Under the pieces are notes generated by a model. The model did no database searches and was not told where the DNA came from. It saw nothing but the letters and a program-made list of their open reading frames with translations. 64,000 nucleotides of DNA from Diphasiastrum complanatum. Taxonomy: Eukaryota; Streptophyta; Lycopodiopsida; Lycopodiales; Lycopodiaceae. The position numbers and the translations under genes are program-made. This document shows positions 1 through 11,768 of this stretch, piece after piece. The first letter of the stretch is position 1; every line of letters begins with the position of its first letter. The stretch is taken from positions 1 through 64,000 of the forward strand of contig MU832222.1 of NCBI GenBank assembly GCA_029204225.1, written 5' to 3'.

Positions 1-360
1 GGCCAACGACGGGTGTCACTCCAGCCATCAGACATGATCAAGCACCCATAACTCTCCCAAGCCTTCCTAAGAGGCATCATCTGTGTGGTGAGCTCCTCCA
101 CCCTGGACGTAAGGTAGGTGGTACGGACAGCCTCAGCCACGGTGGCCTGAAGCGTGGTCCGCAGCAGCAACTGCGGGTATAGCCCTCTTGAAGGGCTCCG
201 TGTCAGCAATGGCAAATGGTAGGTTCAGCTCATAGATCATGTTTGCCACAGCCTGCTGGGCCTCTGCCCTCAAGATGGGGCTGGAAAGACTCCCCCATGG
301 ACTGTCTATACTGGGAGCTGCGAGATGATCTACTGGAAGATGCCCTAGTGCGGTAAGCAC
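1..360 (-). pseudogene. hAT-type transposase fragment (DUF659-like)
   Basis: Read on the minus strand, 360-150 gives a segment containing NMIYELNLPFAIADTEPFKR, and after a frameshift near 150 the reading continues to the window edge with LIMSDGWSDTRRW. These two stretches are the usual opening and the conserved DGW(T/S)D core of the DUF659 domain found next to hAT-family transposases in plants. The frame change and the absence of a clear start mark it as a relic. The rest of the transposase (hAT dimerisation domain) would lie left of the window. Family assignment rests on remembered motifs only. Confidence 0.7.
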
Positions 361-1689
361 ACCTACGAGGAGCAGGAGGAGGTATGTCAGTGGCCTACAA
401 ACAATCGTTGCATAATTAATTTCTTCCGTTGTTTCACCACAAACAAAGCAAAACTTTGTTTTTAGAATGAGGTGGAATATTCTCCTAGATCTAGAAGAAA
501 GTTCTTTGATCTTATATTTGTTATTGCTAAGAACTTTAAAAAATGTCTATAGCAGGACAATGGGAAAACTAGTTAGGAAAGAATGTTTCACTAAATTCTT
601 GCAACAATTAAGGTGTAGGGAAGTGTGAATTGCATATGCAGGGAGAGTGCAACAAGTGAAGCAACATATTTCTTGGAAGAGCAATGGATTATAAAAGAAA
701 TTAGGATGAGGTGAATAAGCTTTAATCTAGCATCCAAAGGAGATTAGTGAAGAAGGAAACTTAACTCTTACTCAAAATTTTTGCTACGATTAGGAGGGTG
801 TGCACATTCACGAACTATCAAAATCTTGTTTGAGTTTTAGGGCGATGGATCGATCATGTGTGGGAAAGCGAAGGAGGGAAAGTGGATGGAGAGGGCCACC
901 AGAGAGAGAAACAAAGTTTTGATAGTGTATTTGGAATGCCTAATAGTATATAAGTTTAATAAGTATATCTCAAGTGTGGTTGTAACCAACGAAGATATCT
1001 CCAAGAGAATATCTTGAAGAAAGCCAAAATATGTATGCTAATTGTTGCTAGAAAAAAAGTGATTCTATGTAGTTTAAAGCTAATAGGAGAGCTCACAAAG
1101 AGCCCGCATGAATTAGACTATTTAGATATGTATGAAAATCTGTGCAACAACTGATTAGCATACAGGAAAAGTCTTGAGGATAGTCGTTTGAAGAATTGTA
1201 TGATGGTGGATGATTGTGATGATGTTCATAGAATGACGTTTGACTCTTGAGACTGCATGGCTTTGGAGACTTGACGATGTTGTCTTTTGTATTTTGCGGG
1301 TGTAAAGGGGCCTGTTCACATCGGTCCTTGGCGCTGGACCTTGTATTCTACTTGGGGGATGATCCCTAGAGAAAAGGGTGATAAAGTGAGGCTATGTCTC
1401 TTGGGCTAGAGTAGCTAGTACGACAAATATTGCTCTCATGTCGTTGTACAAACTAAAATAGACATGTATGCGAGAGTGTGTGTGTGTCTAATAAGTCATA
1501 TGTATCCATGTCAAGATGTCAAGACTGCGCTGATGCTGCTGTTGTAGAAGGGGGATGTAATGCGAGCCACAACATGAGAAAGCACTAGAACCTACTGGCG
1601 TCGTCTATGAGCATGAGCATGTGCAATAGTACGTCTCTGTATAGGATGTTTGGTGATCCTGGCAGTAACATGATGGTGGGAATACACTA
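361..1689. other. No gene recognised
   Basis: About 1.3 kb of mostly AT-rich DNA with stops in all frames. I see no transposon motif, RNA gene or repeat worth naming. It separates the hAT relic from the 3' end of the LINE. Confidence 0.4.
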
Positions 1690-4200
1690 TCTCTGATCTC
1701 TATGAGCATGTAAGTAGCTATCATCCTCGTCGTCGTCATAATCATCATCCTCAGGCATTGAATCACGCAATCTCTGCCTAGTAAAGAAGGAAGTAATCAA
1801 TGGTTGAGAGGTAAAATGTTGGGATGTCCCGTATAGATGTCTCCGCAATATGAACATCTCGCGTACCATCAGAGCGACACTGGGTCCTCATAGGGTATGA
1901 GAGAGCGTAGAGTGGTAGGCATGTCTCGAAACAAGCAGTGATATCGCCCTCTGCTAGATATGCGCGATAGAGAAATCGTTTGATATACTGATGGGTGCCT
2001 AAGGGAAGCTTTGTGATGGAGATACCAAATGACTCAAATGGGAGGTGGATGCTTGAGAGAACCGTGATAGTCTGTAGCCCTTATCATGACGACACTGTGA
2101 GGAATCTGTATATATCGTCTGTCTACTATCTTTGGTAACGCCTGTACCCTCTGTATATAGGTAATGAGCTGAAGAGCTGCCTTGATCTGTATAGGTGGAA
2201 CTACAAACTCGGCCAGGAGAATCTCATGTCGAACAGAAGGCTTCGCTCGAATCAACCGAGCTAGCATAGTAGTCTGTAATCGTGAAAGACTGGCCCAGTG
2301 TGAAGAGGGGAGACTTGTACACATGCCTCTGTCGCATATAGAGCCGTAGGGGTGACAATGGTATAAAAGAGGCGACACTTACTGCGAGCATCTTGGATGG
2401 ACTTCCGAAAACAAAATCGCTCTAGTTGAACAAGGAGGCATGTCCCTTCCCCAGGCCTATCTCATGCTAAAAGTAGGACCGAGAAAAGGATCTCCAGGTA
2501 TGTATAGGAAGGGACCACCTCTAGAACCTTTCCATCAAAAGTAAGCTCATGTCTCTGCATGAATGCTCGAGACGTGTTGAAAGACCATAACCTATGGGTC
2601 TTCCCAATGTTCATACCCCTAGGCCCCATCTGGGTTGCAAAACTCTTGTAAGCAATCCAACTGTCACTGTAGACCCTCTTTGGTCGTGGAACCAATACCA
2701 CATCATCGACATAAAGGAGGATAGCAATCAAGATGTCCCCAAGCCTGCAATAAGCACCACCACACTGTGTAATGACCTCTCTCCACCACTCATAATATTC
2801 AAGCCAAAGAGGACTGGTGAGAGGGGGCAACCCTGCTTCACCACAATAGTGCTCCAAATTGATGGATATGCCACTGCTATGCCGAATAACATCCCAGGGA
2901 CAGAACGCTCATAAAGTGCCATCACAGGCAAGAATGATGTCGGTGGAGAAGCCGAGGGTCTCAGAGTCTCTGGATGAGCAATGAGTTGAGAACAGAATCA
3001 AAGGCTTTCCCTGAAGTCCACAAAACAACAGTAAATAGACCCCATATAGTTTCACCAAGACGTGCCCCGAATCATGATGGTGCGGTAGTTACTCGGAATC
3101 ATTGGATCACCATTCTTATGGATGGGTGGATAATGTTAGTGCACAGGATGATGGGGAAACCGAAACAACTGCGGAATTAAGAAGGGTGCTATGGTGGGAG
3201 CGAGTAAGTCAGAGGCATGGGAAAGGAAGTTCAGACTCAAGGTCTTCAATATCTCTGGCCTTGTGGGACTTCATCTTCTTAATGGCTGCAAGTACCATGT
3301 CAGAATGTGAAGAAGGAGAACTCAGATGGTCGTGGAGATATAGAGATAGGTGAGTCGGTAGGGAAGGTATGACAAGCTAGTAGCATAAGCATGCAGAGTC
3401 CTCCAGGAGAGTTGGGTGGGAGCGAGGAATGAACTCACACCAAAAAGCGCCTGAGGAAGAACTGAAAAGAAGGTCAATAAGGCGTTTCCCTTCAGAATCA
3501 TCATAGGAACGCATCTTACGACGAAGAACACATGGTAGAGCGTCGGGAAAGATCGAAGGGAGATGTGAGCATGGAATACGTGAAAGGGTGGGTGAGGTGA
3601 AACATGGAAGTCGGAGACATGGGTACAAAGGAAGGTGTCCCCATGAGTAGTCAATACACTATGTCCTCCACTGTGAGGGTGGCATGTATAACTGCAGCAG
3701 GGTAAGCCATTATAAATGGCTAGCTCATGTGCCTCTCCAAACTGCGTAGATGCTCTTCGTATGGAGTGAGTAGGTCCCAAACCTGTCCGCGGAAGTCCTG
3801 GTAACTCCAAGCATATCAATGTCAAGGGCATGAACACGCAGCTGATCCGTGGTGTCGAAGAACTCTGTCTGTGCCAGCACAGCATCTCCAATCTAAAGGT
3901 GGTGTGGGATGGGGCCCCGGGGTGCTCCAACCTCGTGCAACCCAAAATCCCTAAGTATGGAACCATCATCGAGCGCTATCAAGAAAGCGCACTCGTCCAT
4001 CTTGATAAATGAACTCTCTGCCAGACTCACTGGCTATTTGAAGGAGCCTTGCGCCTCTCCTGCTGCCTAAGGATATTGTGAGTGGTCGGCATCCATATAG
4101 ATAGTGGTACCATGTAGCTTTAGCTCGGCACCGCAAAGCATCTCAGACGACTCTCTAGGGAAGTGCAATGGATAATGAGTGTGGCTGCATCTCTAGTCTC
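1690..4200 (-). mobile_element. Non-LTR retrotransposon (LINE A), degraded
   Basis: On the minus strand the order is endonuclease C-terminal part (about 3,960-3,450), linker (3,350-3,190), reverse transcriptase (3,190-2,400) and a post-RT region (2,400-1,690). The endonuclease part shows AHELAIYNGLPCCSYTCHP and HSGGHSV, typical of the last third of plant LINE endonucleases. The post-RT region has EILLAEFVVPPIQIKAALQ, a stretch seen after RT in this kind of element. Several frameshifts break the coding sequence, so it is inactive. The 5' end near 4.2-4.4 kb meets the integrase end of a gypsy element. A second copy of the family lies at 22,960-23,390 (+). Confidence 0.75.
2400..3190 (-). pseudogene. 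LINE A reverse transcriptase
   Basis: Piecing minus-strand frames shows the RT motifs in order: PIHKNGDPMIPSNYRTIMI near 3,120; motif A with FVDFR and AFDSV near 3,020-2,985; motif B KQGCPLSPVLFGL at about 2,835-2,797; and the catalytic box YVDD at 2,713-2,702 inside DILIAILLYVDDVVLV. RT would copy the element RNA onto nicked target DNA. At least three frameshifts separate these motifs, so no full-length enzyme can be made. The YVDD neighbourhood is nearly the same as FVDD at 23,334-23,345, placing both in one family. Confidence 0.8.
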
Positions 4201-4441
4201 TTCCTTCCCATGCGGATCTAACCCATTGTCCTGTCCAAGAGTGGTGTCGAGAAAGCATTTCGCTTCAGCCAAGGCATCCTTGTTATCGGGGATCCCGCGA
4301 CTCTAATGTTGTGGGCTTTTTGGTCTCGAGATTTCTCTTTCCAAAATGGTGGCTGAGAAAACCGAGAAAATGGGAATGACATCCCGTCTGCGTGGATCTG
4401 CATAATGCTTGGCTCGATCCTGGGACTGCCTAATGCTACGC

Positions 4442-5038
4442 TTAGCAGTGTTCTATCATTGGGTTTCGGTCCTCTAAAAAGTTTCTGGCTGCTTCAACTT
4501 TTTCTTGTTTAAACCCTACAGCTGTGGGTGTGCGTGGCTGAAAACCGTACATCAGCATAAATGGGGTTGTATCTCGGAGCTGAATGTTTGGTACGTTATA
4601 AGCAAACTCTAATATCGAGAGATACTCCTCCCCAATCAGTCGCTTCTTGCTGACGTATGCACGAAGCACATCCTCCAGCACTTGATTTACCCTCTCTGTT
4701 TGACTGTCTGTCTGTGGATGGTCGGTGGTACTCATATTAAGTTTAGTATGGAGATGATGGAATACTGCCCTCCAAAAATTTCCATTAAACTTACTGTCCC
4801 GATCGCTGACCACGCGGGAAGGTAGACCGTACAATCTAAATAGCCCATCTACAAACAACCTCGCTAACTCTGGAGCTCTAACGGTTTTTTTGGTCGAATA
4901 AAGTGAGCCATTTTTGGTCAAACGGTCATCTGTGACCCATATAGCGTTATTACCCTTTTGGGTTTTAGGTAGGCCTACTATAAAATCCATGGAGATACTC
5001 TCCCATTTACCAGCTGGTATATCTAAGGGCTGTAACAA
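4442..5038 (-). pseudogene. Ty3/gypsy integrase core
   Basis: An open 198-codon stretch carries the retroviral-type integrase core that joins element cDNA to host DNA. The catalytic triad is visible: D in SMDFIVGLP, D in VVSDRDSKF and E in QTERVNQVLE. The segment LTKNGSLYSTKKTVRAPELA matches the usual region between the first two acids. It is separated from the H2C2 finger (5,318-5,067; HDNPSVRHPGIQKTCELF region) by a short broken stretch. No chromodomain is seen after it; the sequence changes at about 4,440. Confidence 0.85.
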
Positions 5039-5066
5039 CCCTCCTGCCTTTTTTAAATGCTCTGCT

Positions 5067-5318
5067 TTATTTACTTGACATTTCTGGCAACTGGTTACAT
5101 ATTGCTGGAACGTCCTTTTTCATACTAGGCCAGAAAAATTGCCTACGAAAAAGCTCACAGGTCTTCTGAATGCCTGGGTGCCTGACACTAGGATTGTCAT
5201 GACACTCATATAGGACCTGCTGCCTATAATCCTCTGAATTGGGGACACATACTCTATCTCTATAGAGCAAGTACTCATCCTGAATGGAATACTGTTTCCA
5301 TTTGAATCCTTGAGTCAC
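5067..5318 (-). pseudogene. Ty3/gypsy integrase H2C2 zinc-binding segment
   Basis: The stretch begins with GFKWKQYSIQDEYLLYRDR and continues with the H-H-C-C arrangement (CHDNPSVRHPGIQKTCELF, then a C about 27 residues later). This is the N-terminal zinc-binding domain of gypsy integrases. It runs out of frame before the catalytic core. Confidence 0.75.
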
Positions 5319-5569
5319 TGACCCTCAACTACTAGGTTTGCTTGGGTAATATAGGCTCAGAGTCCTCAACGTCATCTGACGTATACTTGGACTCATCATC
5401 ATCCTCAATGGAAGCTGCCCCATTCCAAGGATCCTATTCTAAGCATGCCAATCTCAAGCAACACAAGGGAACCTGATGGTGGACAAACCCAACCCAACCA
5501 AACCTAGATCGAACGGATCTAGCCCCAAGCTATGGATGAATCACAAAGAGGATGTGGCATCACATTATT

Positions 5570-5900
5570 GTAGACGAGGATGTCATCTAAGAATAACGAC
5601 TACAAACTTACCTAAGTATGGTCTGAGGACACTGTTCATCAAGGTCATAAAGGGTACTGGAGCATTTGTGAGCCCAAATGGCATCACCTTAAACTCATAA
5701 TGACCATGATGAGTCCTAAAAGCTGTTTTCGGGACTTCTTCCGTTTTCATACGGACTTGATGATATCCCGATTTGAGGTCTATTTTACTGAAAAATTTAG
5801 CCCCGTCGAGTTGATCAAACAACTCGTCTGCCTGAGGCATTGGGTACTTATTCTTAGTTGTGACTTTATTGAGGGCTCTGTAATCTACGCAAAGACGCAT
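5570..5900 (-). pseudogene. Ty3/gypsy reverse transcriptase, N-terminal half
   Basis: The frame reads [20 protein letters not shown], then [15 protein letters not shown] (motif A) and [16 protein letters not shown] (motif B). A one-base frame change near 5,590 leads to LDDILVY, the catalytic box. After that the homology stops abruptly. Seen: motifs and break point. Inferred: a deletion removed the rest of RT and all of RNase H. Confidence 0.85.
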
Positions 5901-6040
5901 AGACCCCTCTTTCTTTTTTCACCAAAAGGACTGGTGAGGCCCATGGTGAACTACTGGTCTGAATTTGGCCTTTTCCCAAGATAATTTTGTTAACTGCCTA
6001 GTTATTCCTTCATCCTGTTCGCCTGACCCGATACGGAGGT

Positions 6041-6670
6041 TTAGAAACAGGTGCTGTACCTGGTACTAAGGTTTATTTCATGATCTACCTCTCTGCTATG
6101 GTGTAAACCATGTTGTAAATCTTCAGGAAAAACATCTTTAAATTTAGACAATAAAACTTCTAATTTACTGATTTTCTGCTTTAAAGAACTGGAAATAGAA
6201 ACTTCAGGAATAAACTGAAAGTCACATAAGAATACCTGATGGTCGTCGTCTCCGATTAGCTGACAGAGCTCTGAATTGCAGACCGTAGGGCTGTTGGGAA
6301 CATCATGCTCCCCATGCAACTGGATCTCTCGGCCTTTATGCTGAAAGCTGAGGGTGTTCTCCTGATAATTTGTGGAGGAAGGTCCTAAGCTGTAGAGCCA
6401 GTCTCTCCCGAGAACAATGTCTGTGCGATCCAGGTGCATTATTTGAAAGTTTATTTCATCTGGTACCCATGAATACCAAGATTTAGATTACTTACCATAG
6501 TTTCCCAAATTTTCGTTATCTTCACCCTTAGCTAGTGAAACCATGTACCTATGTTGACTAGGTACTTCTGGAAGTCTGAGTTTTTTAGCTAGGGTGTAGT
6601 TGATGAAATTATGGGTTGCTCCATCATCAACCATAACTCTGACTGACTGGTCACCAACTTTCCCATGCAT
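6041..6670 (-). pseudogene. Ty3/gypsy aspartic protease and linker
   Basis: At 6,670-6,488 the frame shows VRVMVDDGATHNFINYTLAK, where DDGA replaces the usual D-S/T-G-A active site. At 6,439-6,041 it continues with DIVLGRDWLYSLGP (the I-L-G-x-D-W motif at the end of gypsy proteases) and then a linker containing SKFKDVFPEDL that precedes RT. A break near 6,450-6,490 separates the two parts. Confidence 0.75.
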
Positions 6671-7010
6671 ACATACTAGGTCATGCGCCCAAAGCTAACG
6701 GGTCTCGCTAGCATTGCAGAGGTCAGCTGGCAACAGTGTTCATGATCTTCATGAAACACTTTGATCTCGAAGTTGCCGAGTCACTGGGGGAAACTTACGG
6801 TCTGAACAAGATGAACTTGTTTTTTATCTTTTTTATCTTTCTTAGTGAAAGGCCCCTTGGGACTTTGTCTGACTGTGTGTCCCCTTGCCCATGCACACAA
6901 AGCACAAACGTTCTTGTTTGGCTTTCTCAAAATCTTCTGGTTTTAAGGGCTGTATGAGCGATGGGCGTTTTGAGGAGCTTCACTATTAACTTTTTCTTCT
7001 TTCTTTCTTT

Positions 7011-7839
7011 TTAAAAATTTATTTTTAGATTGAAATTCTTTATGAGGAGGCTGCTCAGAAGGAGCTGCTGTCTCTCCCTCTTCCTACCCATTGAATCATC
7101 ATAGATTTGAGCATATCTGAGAGCTTGCTCTAGGGTAGTGGGCGAGTTTCTTTGAACCTCTACTTTATATTCATCTTTGAGGCCACGGACAAATCCCCTG
7201 ACTTTCTGATAGTCATCCATATTTTTAATTTTTAAGATTGCTTCTTGATACTGCGAGATATATTGGATTAGGGACTTGTCCATTACTGTTTTCTCCAGGC
7301 TTCCCAGGCTCTATCAAGTTCATTTTCTGGTAGAAATTCTCTTAGGAAGGCCTCTTCAAAGGCTTTCCATGACCGGGGAGTCTGCCCAGTCTCCTGGAGA
7401 TTTAACCACCACTTATAGGCCATGGGCCCTAGGGAAAGACTGGCCTCAATAGCTTGCAAATGGTCAGGGGTCTGTTTAAGAGCATGAATGTTCTTCCATT
7501 TGCTGAGGAAGGTTTGTAGAATATTTGCATTTCTATCCTTCTCTTCCCCAATAAAAGTAGGAGGCTTTAAGTCTTTAAAGACACTGGGGTGAGACCGCAT
7601 AGGTTACCCAAAACTGATGGAAGTGGAGAAGGGGACAACTGAGAAGTGGAGGGAAGACTTCCTTTCGCAGAGCTCAAAATCAAGCTTTTGAGTTCGGCGA
7701 ACGAGTCATCCACACCGGACTTGAAATTGGCTAAAGCCAGTTTCAGTTCATCCACCTCTGTTATCAAATGGAGAAACTGCTCCTTGGTAACCAATTCGTT
7801 GAGTTCTTCGGCGAATTGTTCCTGTTCTTCAACTTCCAT
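7011..7839 (-). pseudogene. Ty3/gypsy gag
   Basis: Three overlapping frames together encode a gag. The acidic coiled-coil-like N-terminus starts at the ATG at 7,839. The retrotransposon gag core at 7,600-7,283 has KWWLNLQETGQTPRSWKAFE. A further part, 7,283-7,011, has KVRGFVRGLKDEYKVEVQ. Frameshifts lie near 7,595 and at 7,283, where a TAA overlaps an ATG. No CCHC zinc knuckle is visible before the protease. Confidence 0.75.
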
Positions 7840-8390
7840 GGGTTCTTCCCCTTACTGAAAGCCAAGGCTTCTGTGTCAAGTTCATCGATGCCTCTCTTCG
7901 GGGGTTGATCAGGTCCCTAAGGAGTGGTCATTTTCAGAACTGAAAGAGAGGTACCTTAACTTCTCAAAAAAGTCAAAAAGACTAATTTACAACTGAACCA
8001 CCCAGCCTTGCCTACTCCCTGATATGGAGCAAGCCCCTCCTAGCCCAGTGTGAGGCCTAGTAGCATGCATACTGCCAAGTGTCAGCCACGTGGCTCTGAC
8101 GTGGCCGACTGCACGTCGGACCCAACGTGGGGCCCTATCCTGCTGACAGGGTCCCTAGGCTGTGCTAGGCCCACCATAGCTATGGACCGTGCTGGGGCAC
8201 ACTACTCACACTGTCTTGCCCTGTTGGACGTGTACGCTGGACACGTCCCTGACTGTGGTATCTGACCTCCTGTGTTCTCTAGGGTTCGGCACTGGTCACT
8301 GTGCTCGTAACAAGCGCCTGCTGCCATGCAGGCATACTACTCTGCCTGCGTGGCAGGGGGTGCCACATCAGTAGGCAGCGCTGCCACAGT
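7840..8390. other. No gene recognised; GC-richer spacer
   Basis: Upstream flank of gypsy 1 gag on the minus strand. It probably holds leader or LTR remnants, but I find no LTR partner, TATA box or primer binding site that I would defend. Confidence 0.3.
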
Positions 8391-8396
8391 CAACAG

Positions 8397-8588
8397 CGAG
8401 GGGGGTAGGGGTGTAGCGAGGGGGGCAGGGCAGTAGAGAGGGAGGGGGGTGAACCATCAATGAGGGGGGGGGGTGTGCAATTAGCGAGGGGGGGTGTGCA
8501 ACCATCAGCGAGGGGGGAGGGTGAGGTGGTAGCGAGGGTAGGGGAGCGCGATGGCCGGCGAGCAGCAGTGGCACGAGGAGGAGGAGCC

Positions 8589-8592
<4 letters not shown>
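8397..8592 (-). mobile_element. G-rich 5'UTR-like LINE piece
   Basis: The plus strand consists of repeated runs such as GCGAGGGGGG separated by short spacers (GTGTGCAACCATCA type); the minus strand is CCATCGCT/CCCTCGCT-like. The style resembles 9,780-10,050, the leader upstream of the L1-like ORF1. It directly abuts a GA microsatellite. I read it as the 5' leader of a second, truncated element in tandem, an inference from composition and position. Confidence 0.35.

Positions 8593-8593
<1 letters not shown>

Positions 8594-8639
<46 letters not shown>
8594..8639. repeat. (GA)n microsatellite, 46 bp
   Basis: Uninterrupted GA dinucleotides. On the minus strand it follows TTAATAAAGCTTTCTTT, so it sits exactly at the 3' end of the L1-like element. 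Confidence 0.95.
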
Positions 8640-8640
<1 letters not shown>

Positions 8641-8643
<3 letters not shown>

Positions 8644-10054
8644 AAGCTTTATTAACGTCTTTTCCATGCCAAAAGGCATATAAGACGAACGAGTACATAA
8701 GATAAAGTTGGACACAAGATGGATCAGTGCCGTCAAAGCAAAATAACAAAACTAACTAAGAAGAGATTCATATAGCCAGGATTATATGGTGCGTAGACCA
8801 TTTACATGTTCAATTGGACATCTCTTCATTTCTCTATCTCAGACTCTATCTCAGAAATCTTCTCATTAACTATAGGCTTCGATCGACAAGTTTGATAATA
8901 CCATCACGATAGATAAGCCACTTGCCAGTTGATAGAGCTTCTTGTCTTGCCTCCTTACGTTCTTGAACTTGGATGAAGGTAAGATCTTTGTCTTGGTAGA
9001 CTTTGGTATCCCGCAATTTGAATCTCTTCCCTAAAACTTCACGCCGGTGAGACACTGATGTGAAGCGGATGGCAAGAGTATCCAGGTCCTTCTTAGGTCG
9101 CCAGGCAGTTTCCATACCTTTGCTATGGTGTTGAAGATTCCTTCCAAAACCTTCTCAGCTTCTTTGACAACATTTTGAGAGTTCGGGATACCTCTAACAC
9201 GAACATTGAGAGCTTTATGTTCTTGCAGACCACTCTCAGTGAACGTGGCTGAGATAAACGAAGGTGAAGGTGAAGGTGGAGAGATAATTGTAGATGAACC
9301 TTTAAGCACATTTGCCCATGACTGGACAGCCGTATGATGCTGTTCCAGCTAAATTTCGAGATGCTGGATTTTAGCTGGATTTTTATAACTGCAACTTCAT
9401 TCTTGAGTTCTTGAATGGAAGTATCCAACTTTTGAAGATGCGATTGCACTTCTAGAAGCAGAGAATCATGAGAAGCCAGTTGCTCTCTGTGATTGTTAAG
9501 GTATTCAAATAGACGGAGTTGATCATCCCGAAGAAGTTTGACCAAGGCATATGGAGGGAAAGAAACAGGTGCTACTGGAGTCTCTGAAGTCAAGGGAATA
9601 GCTACAATAGTTTCACTATTATCAAGAATAGGGTTTGATGGGGAGATGGGAACTGCGACATGCATAAAAGGAGAAGGGGTAGGCGGATCTGGCTGTAAGG
9701 AAGTTGCTGAAGCCATGCTGGAAACAGAGGATGCTTTAGGAGTAGAGGCAACGGCTCCTTTGCGACGTGGCATATCTTATTGCGATGGAGGAGGGCGGTC
9801 AAACCTGCAGAAGATCAGCAATAGCGAGGGCACACCTCCAGCGGCAGGGCACCAGCGTTGGACAACGATGGAGCAGTCGCGATGGGTAGCGATGGAGCAG
9901 ATCCCCAACAACAGGGTAGAGCAGTGATGGAGGGCTAGCAACTCAGGGTAGAAAAGTAGCGATGGAGGCAGAACCGGCAACGATGGAGGGCCAGCAGCAC
10001 CAGCGATGGAGGGCGCCCAAAGCGGAGCATCCGCCATCCCTGGCGCTGGCCACT
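8641..10054 (-). mobile_element. L1-like LINE B, ORF1 only
   Basis: Minus-strand order: GC-rich leader (10,054-9,774), ORF1 (9,773-8,870 with frameshifts), 3' UTR (8,870-8,641) ending in AATAAA-containing TTAATAAAGC. The endonuclease and RT of ORF2 are absent, so it is an internally deleted or non-autonomous derivative. The 3' UTR contains the hairpin ATGCC-TTTT-GGCAT (8,679-8,666), which also occurs at 21,570-21,582 beyond another LINE fragment. GA microsatellites flank both ends. Confidence 0.6.
8870..9773 (-). pseudogene. L1-like ORF1 RNA-binding protein
   Basis: The ATG at 9,773 opens a basic, serine/proline-rich N-terminus (MPRRKGAVAST...), followed by a heptad-like coiled coil around SHLQKLDTSIQELKNEVAVI. 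After frame changes an RRM-like part follows (NVRVRGIPNSQNVVKEAEK), then a C-terminal domain with LRDTKVYQDKDLTFIQVQER and ending at IYRDGIIKLVDRSL. This coiled coil-RRM-CTD order is that of L1-type ORF1 proteins, which coat element RNA. At least two frameshifts (about 9,330 and 9,110) break it. Family assignment is from motif style, not a search. Confidence 0.6.
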
Positions 10055-10095
10055 GAGAGAGAGAGAGAGAGACACAGAGAGAGAGAGAGAGAGAG
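10055..10095. repeat. (GA)n microsatellite, interrupted
   Basis: GA dinucleotides with one GACACA interruption, at the 5' side of LINE B on the minus strand. Confidence 0.9.
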
Positions 10096-11420
10096 CAATG
10101 AAGGGCCAGGTGGCCCACAAGTTTACGGGCCACTCATGGTTGTTGGTATATAAGGGACCAAGTGCTAGGTTTGTCCCAATATAGCAAGTAAGTGGAATGA
10201 GGCCATTTGGCCCAAGGAATTAGGTACAATTTCTAGTATATGAGGGTGACCTATTTGTAATCTATTGAGTGGAGCACTAGGTGGCTCCACCAAAACAAGA
10301 AGCAATTACACCATAATTTGACACATTAAGCAATGAGGTAGAGGTGTTCAGTCATAGTGGCATGTATTTCATGTCGATATGCCTGTGTGTGAGGGTCCTG
10401 CCATGTGGTTTATGCATGGTACACCTCATCATACACTTTAGTACATCAAGGGTCAGGGGCTTAAGCCCACGAGGTTGATAGCCTTAGAAGAGTGGACTCA
10501 AGAGGTGAGCATGTGATACTACTTTGCTACTCTCATAACGCAGTTCTCAGTCCTGACTTTTTCGTTTTTGTTCTAGCTCTATTAGCTCTATGTTACCATG
10601 CTAGATACTGCAAATCAAGCATCTTCTCATATCAAGGGGTAGATCAGTTGCTCAATTTGAGTGCATTAATATATGCAGGTTTTGCAACCTAGGATCAATC
10701 AGGAGGGCTTGCAAATCCATCAACTTCCGAGTCACATTTAATCGCTTGGCATTACAAATGTTAGCTTCTAGCTTGAATATGTTTCAGGGAAGAAGAAAAA
10801 TAAGAGGCCCAATGTAGTGGAGGATTGGCTCAATTGATGGAATAGTCATTTTTACATTGCAAACCATAATTTTAAGAAGTCTTTCATGAATCTTTTGTGG
10901 TTATCAATGACTGTTCCGAAATGTGAGCTTATTGAACAATGGAATGCAATTTTTTTTTTTTGGAAAGGAATAACCATTATTTGTTGGAATTTTGTTTCTA
11001 GTATCGGCAAAGATGCTTAGAAACATGATAATCAAACGATCCTATTTACATTAGTCAAGATGTCCTTCCAGGAAACTACCAACTAGGGGTTATTGGGTCA
11101 CAAGAGGGTTTGTCCCATATAGCTTGGCCACCTGCCTAGTAAGTCTCATATGTTAGTATAATATCTTTTATCTTCATAGCATCCCCAATTTATTAAGAAA
11201 CTACCAGTATGCATATGAATATCCATGTTACTGTCACATATTTGTCTTAGAATAATAATAAAACATTATTCTTACTATAGTTTAGCTCTTTTATTATTCA
11301 GTTCACCCTAATTTTTTTTTCAAGTAGAATGTGAAATCAATATTATTCATAATAATTATGATTGTTCTCTAGTGCTTCATTGATACATTTATATCTCTTT
11401 GAACCACCAGTGTTTTGTGG
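10096..11420. other. No gene recognised
   Basis: I searched this stretch for the first two exons of sialidase copy 1, which in copy 2 lie 1.1 and 2.8 kb upstream of exon 3, and did not find them. Intron-type similarity to copy 2 becomes clear only from about 11,430. A TATA-like GGTATATAAGGGACC lies at 10,144 without an obvious gene. Confidence 0.4.
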
Positions 11421-11768
11421 AACATCTTACTAATTTGGAGGCACAAACACTAGTTAGTTACTGAAAAGTTCACTTTTTGCCTTTACGTAGTGAACTTGTA
11501 TTTGCAATACCTTTGAAATGGTCGCTGCATCTGAGTTAATGTTGTTTTATTCATTTCCTTTCCATGCATACCACTTTTGAACTCGATGCAACTTAAGCAA
11601 CTAGTCGCATGTACTCCCTTGTGTAAGAATACTGTAGGCTTCTGATTGGACTATAAATGCAGCTGGGAAGTTTTCACCTTATGTTAACTGAATGCATAGA
11701 TTTTCTTACAAGAATAGTGTTCATGAATATTGTGATATTATATAACACATACATAACATGTTCAACAG

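Larger units (their letters stand above)
4442..7839 (-). mobile_element. Ty3/gypsy retrotransposon 1, broken
   Basis: On the minus strand the domain order is gag (7,839-7,011), protease (6,670-6,488), protease-RT linker (6,439-6,041), RT (5,900-5,570), H2C2 zinc finger (5,318-5,067) and integrase (5,038-4,442). RT before integrase is the Ty3/gypsy order. RT stops just after the LDDILVY box at about 5,572, and only about 250 bases then separate it from the zinc finger, so the RT thumb and RNase H are missing. Gag is cut by two frameshifts. I could not identify LTRs or a primer binding site. Confidence 0.85.
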
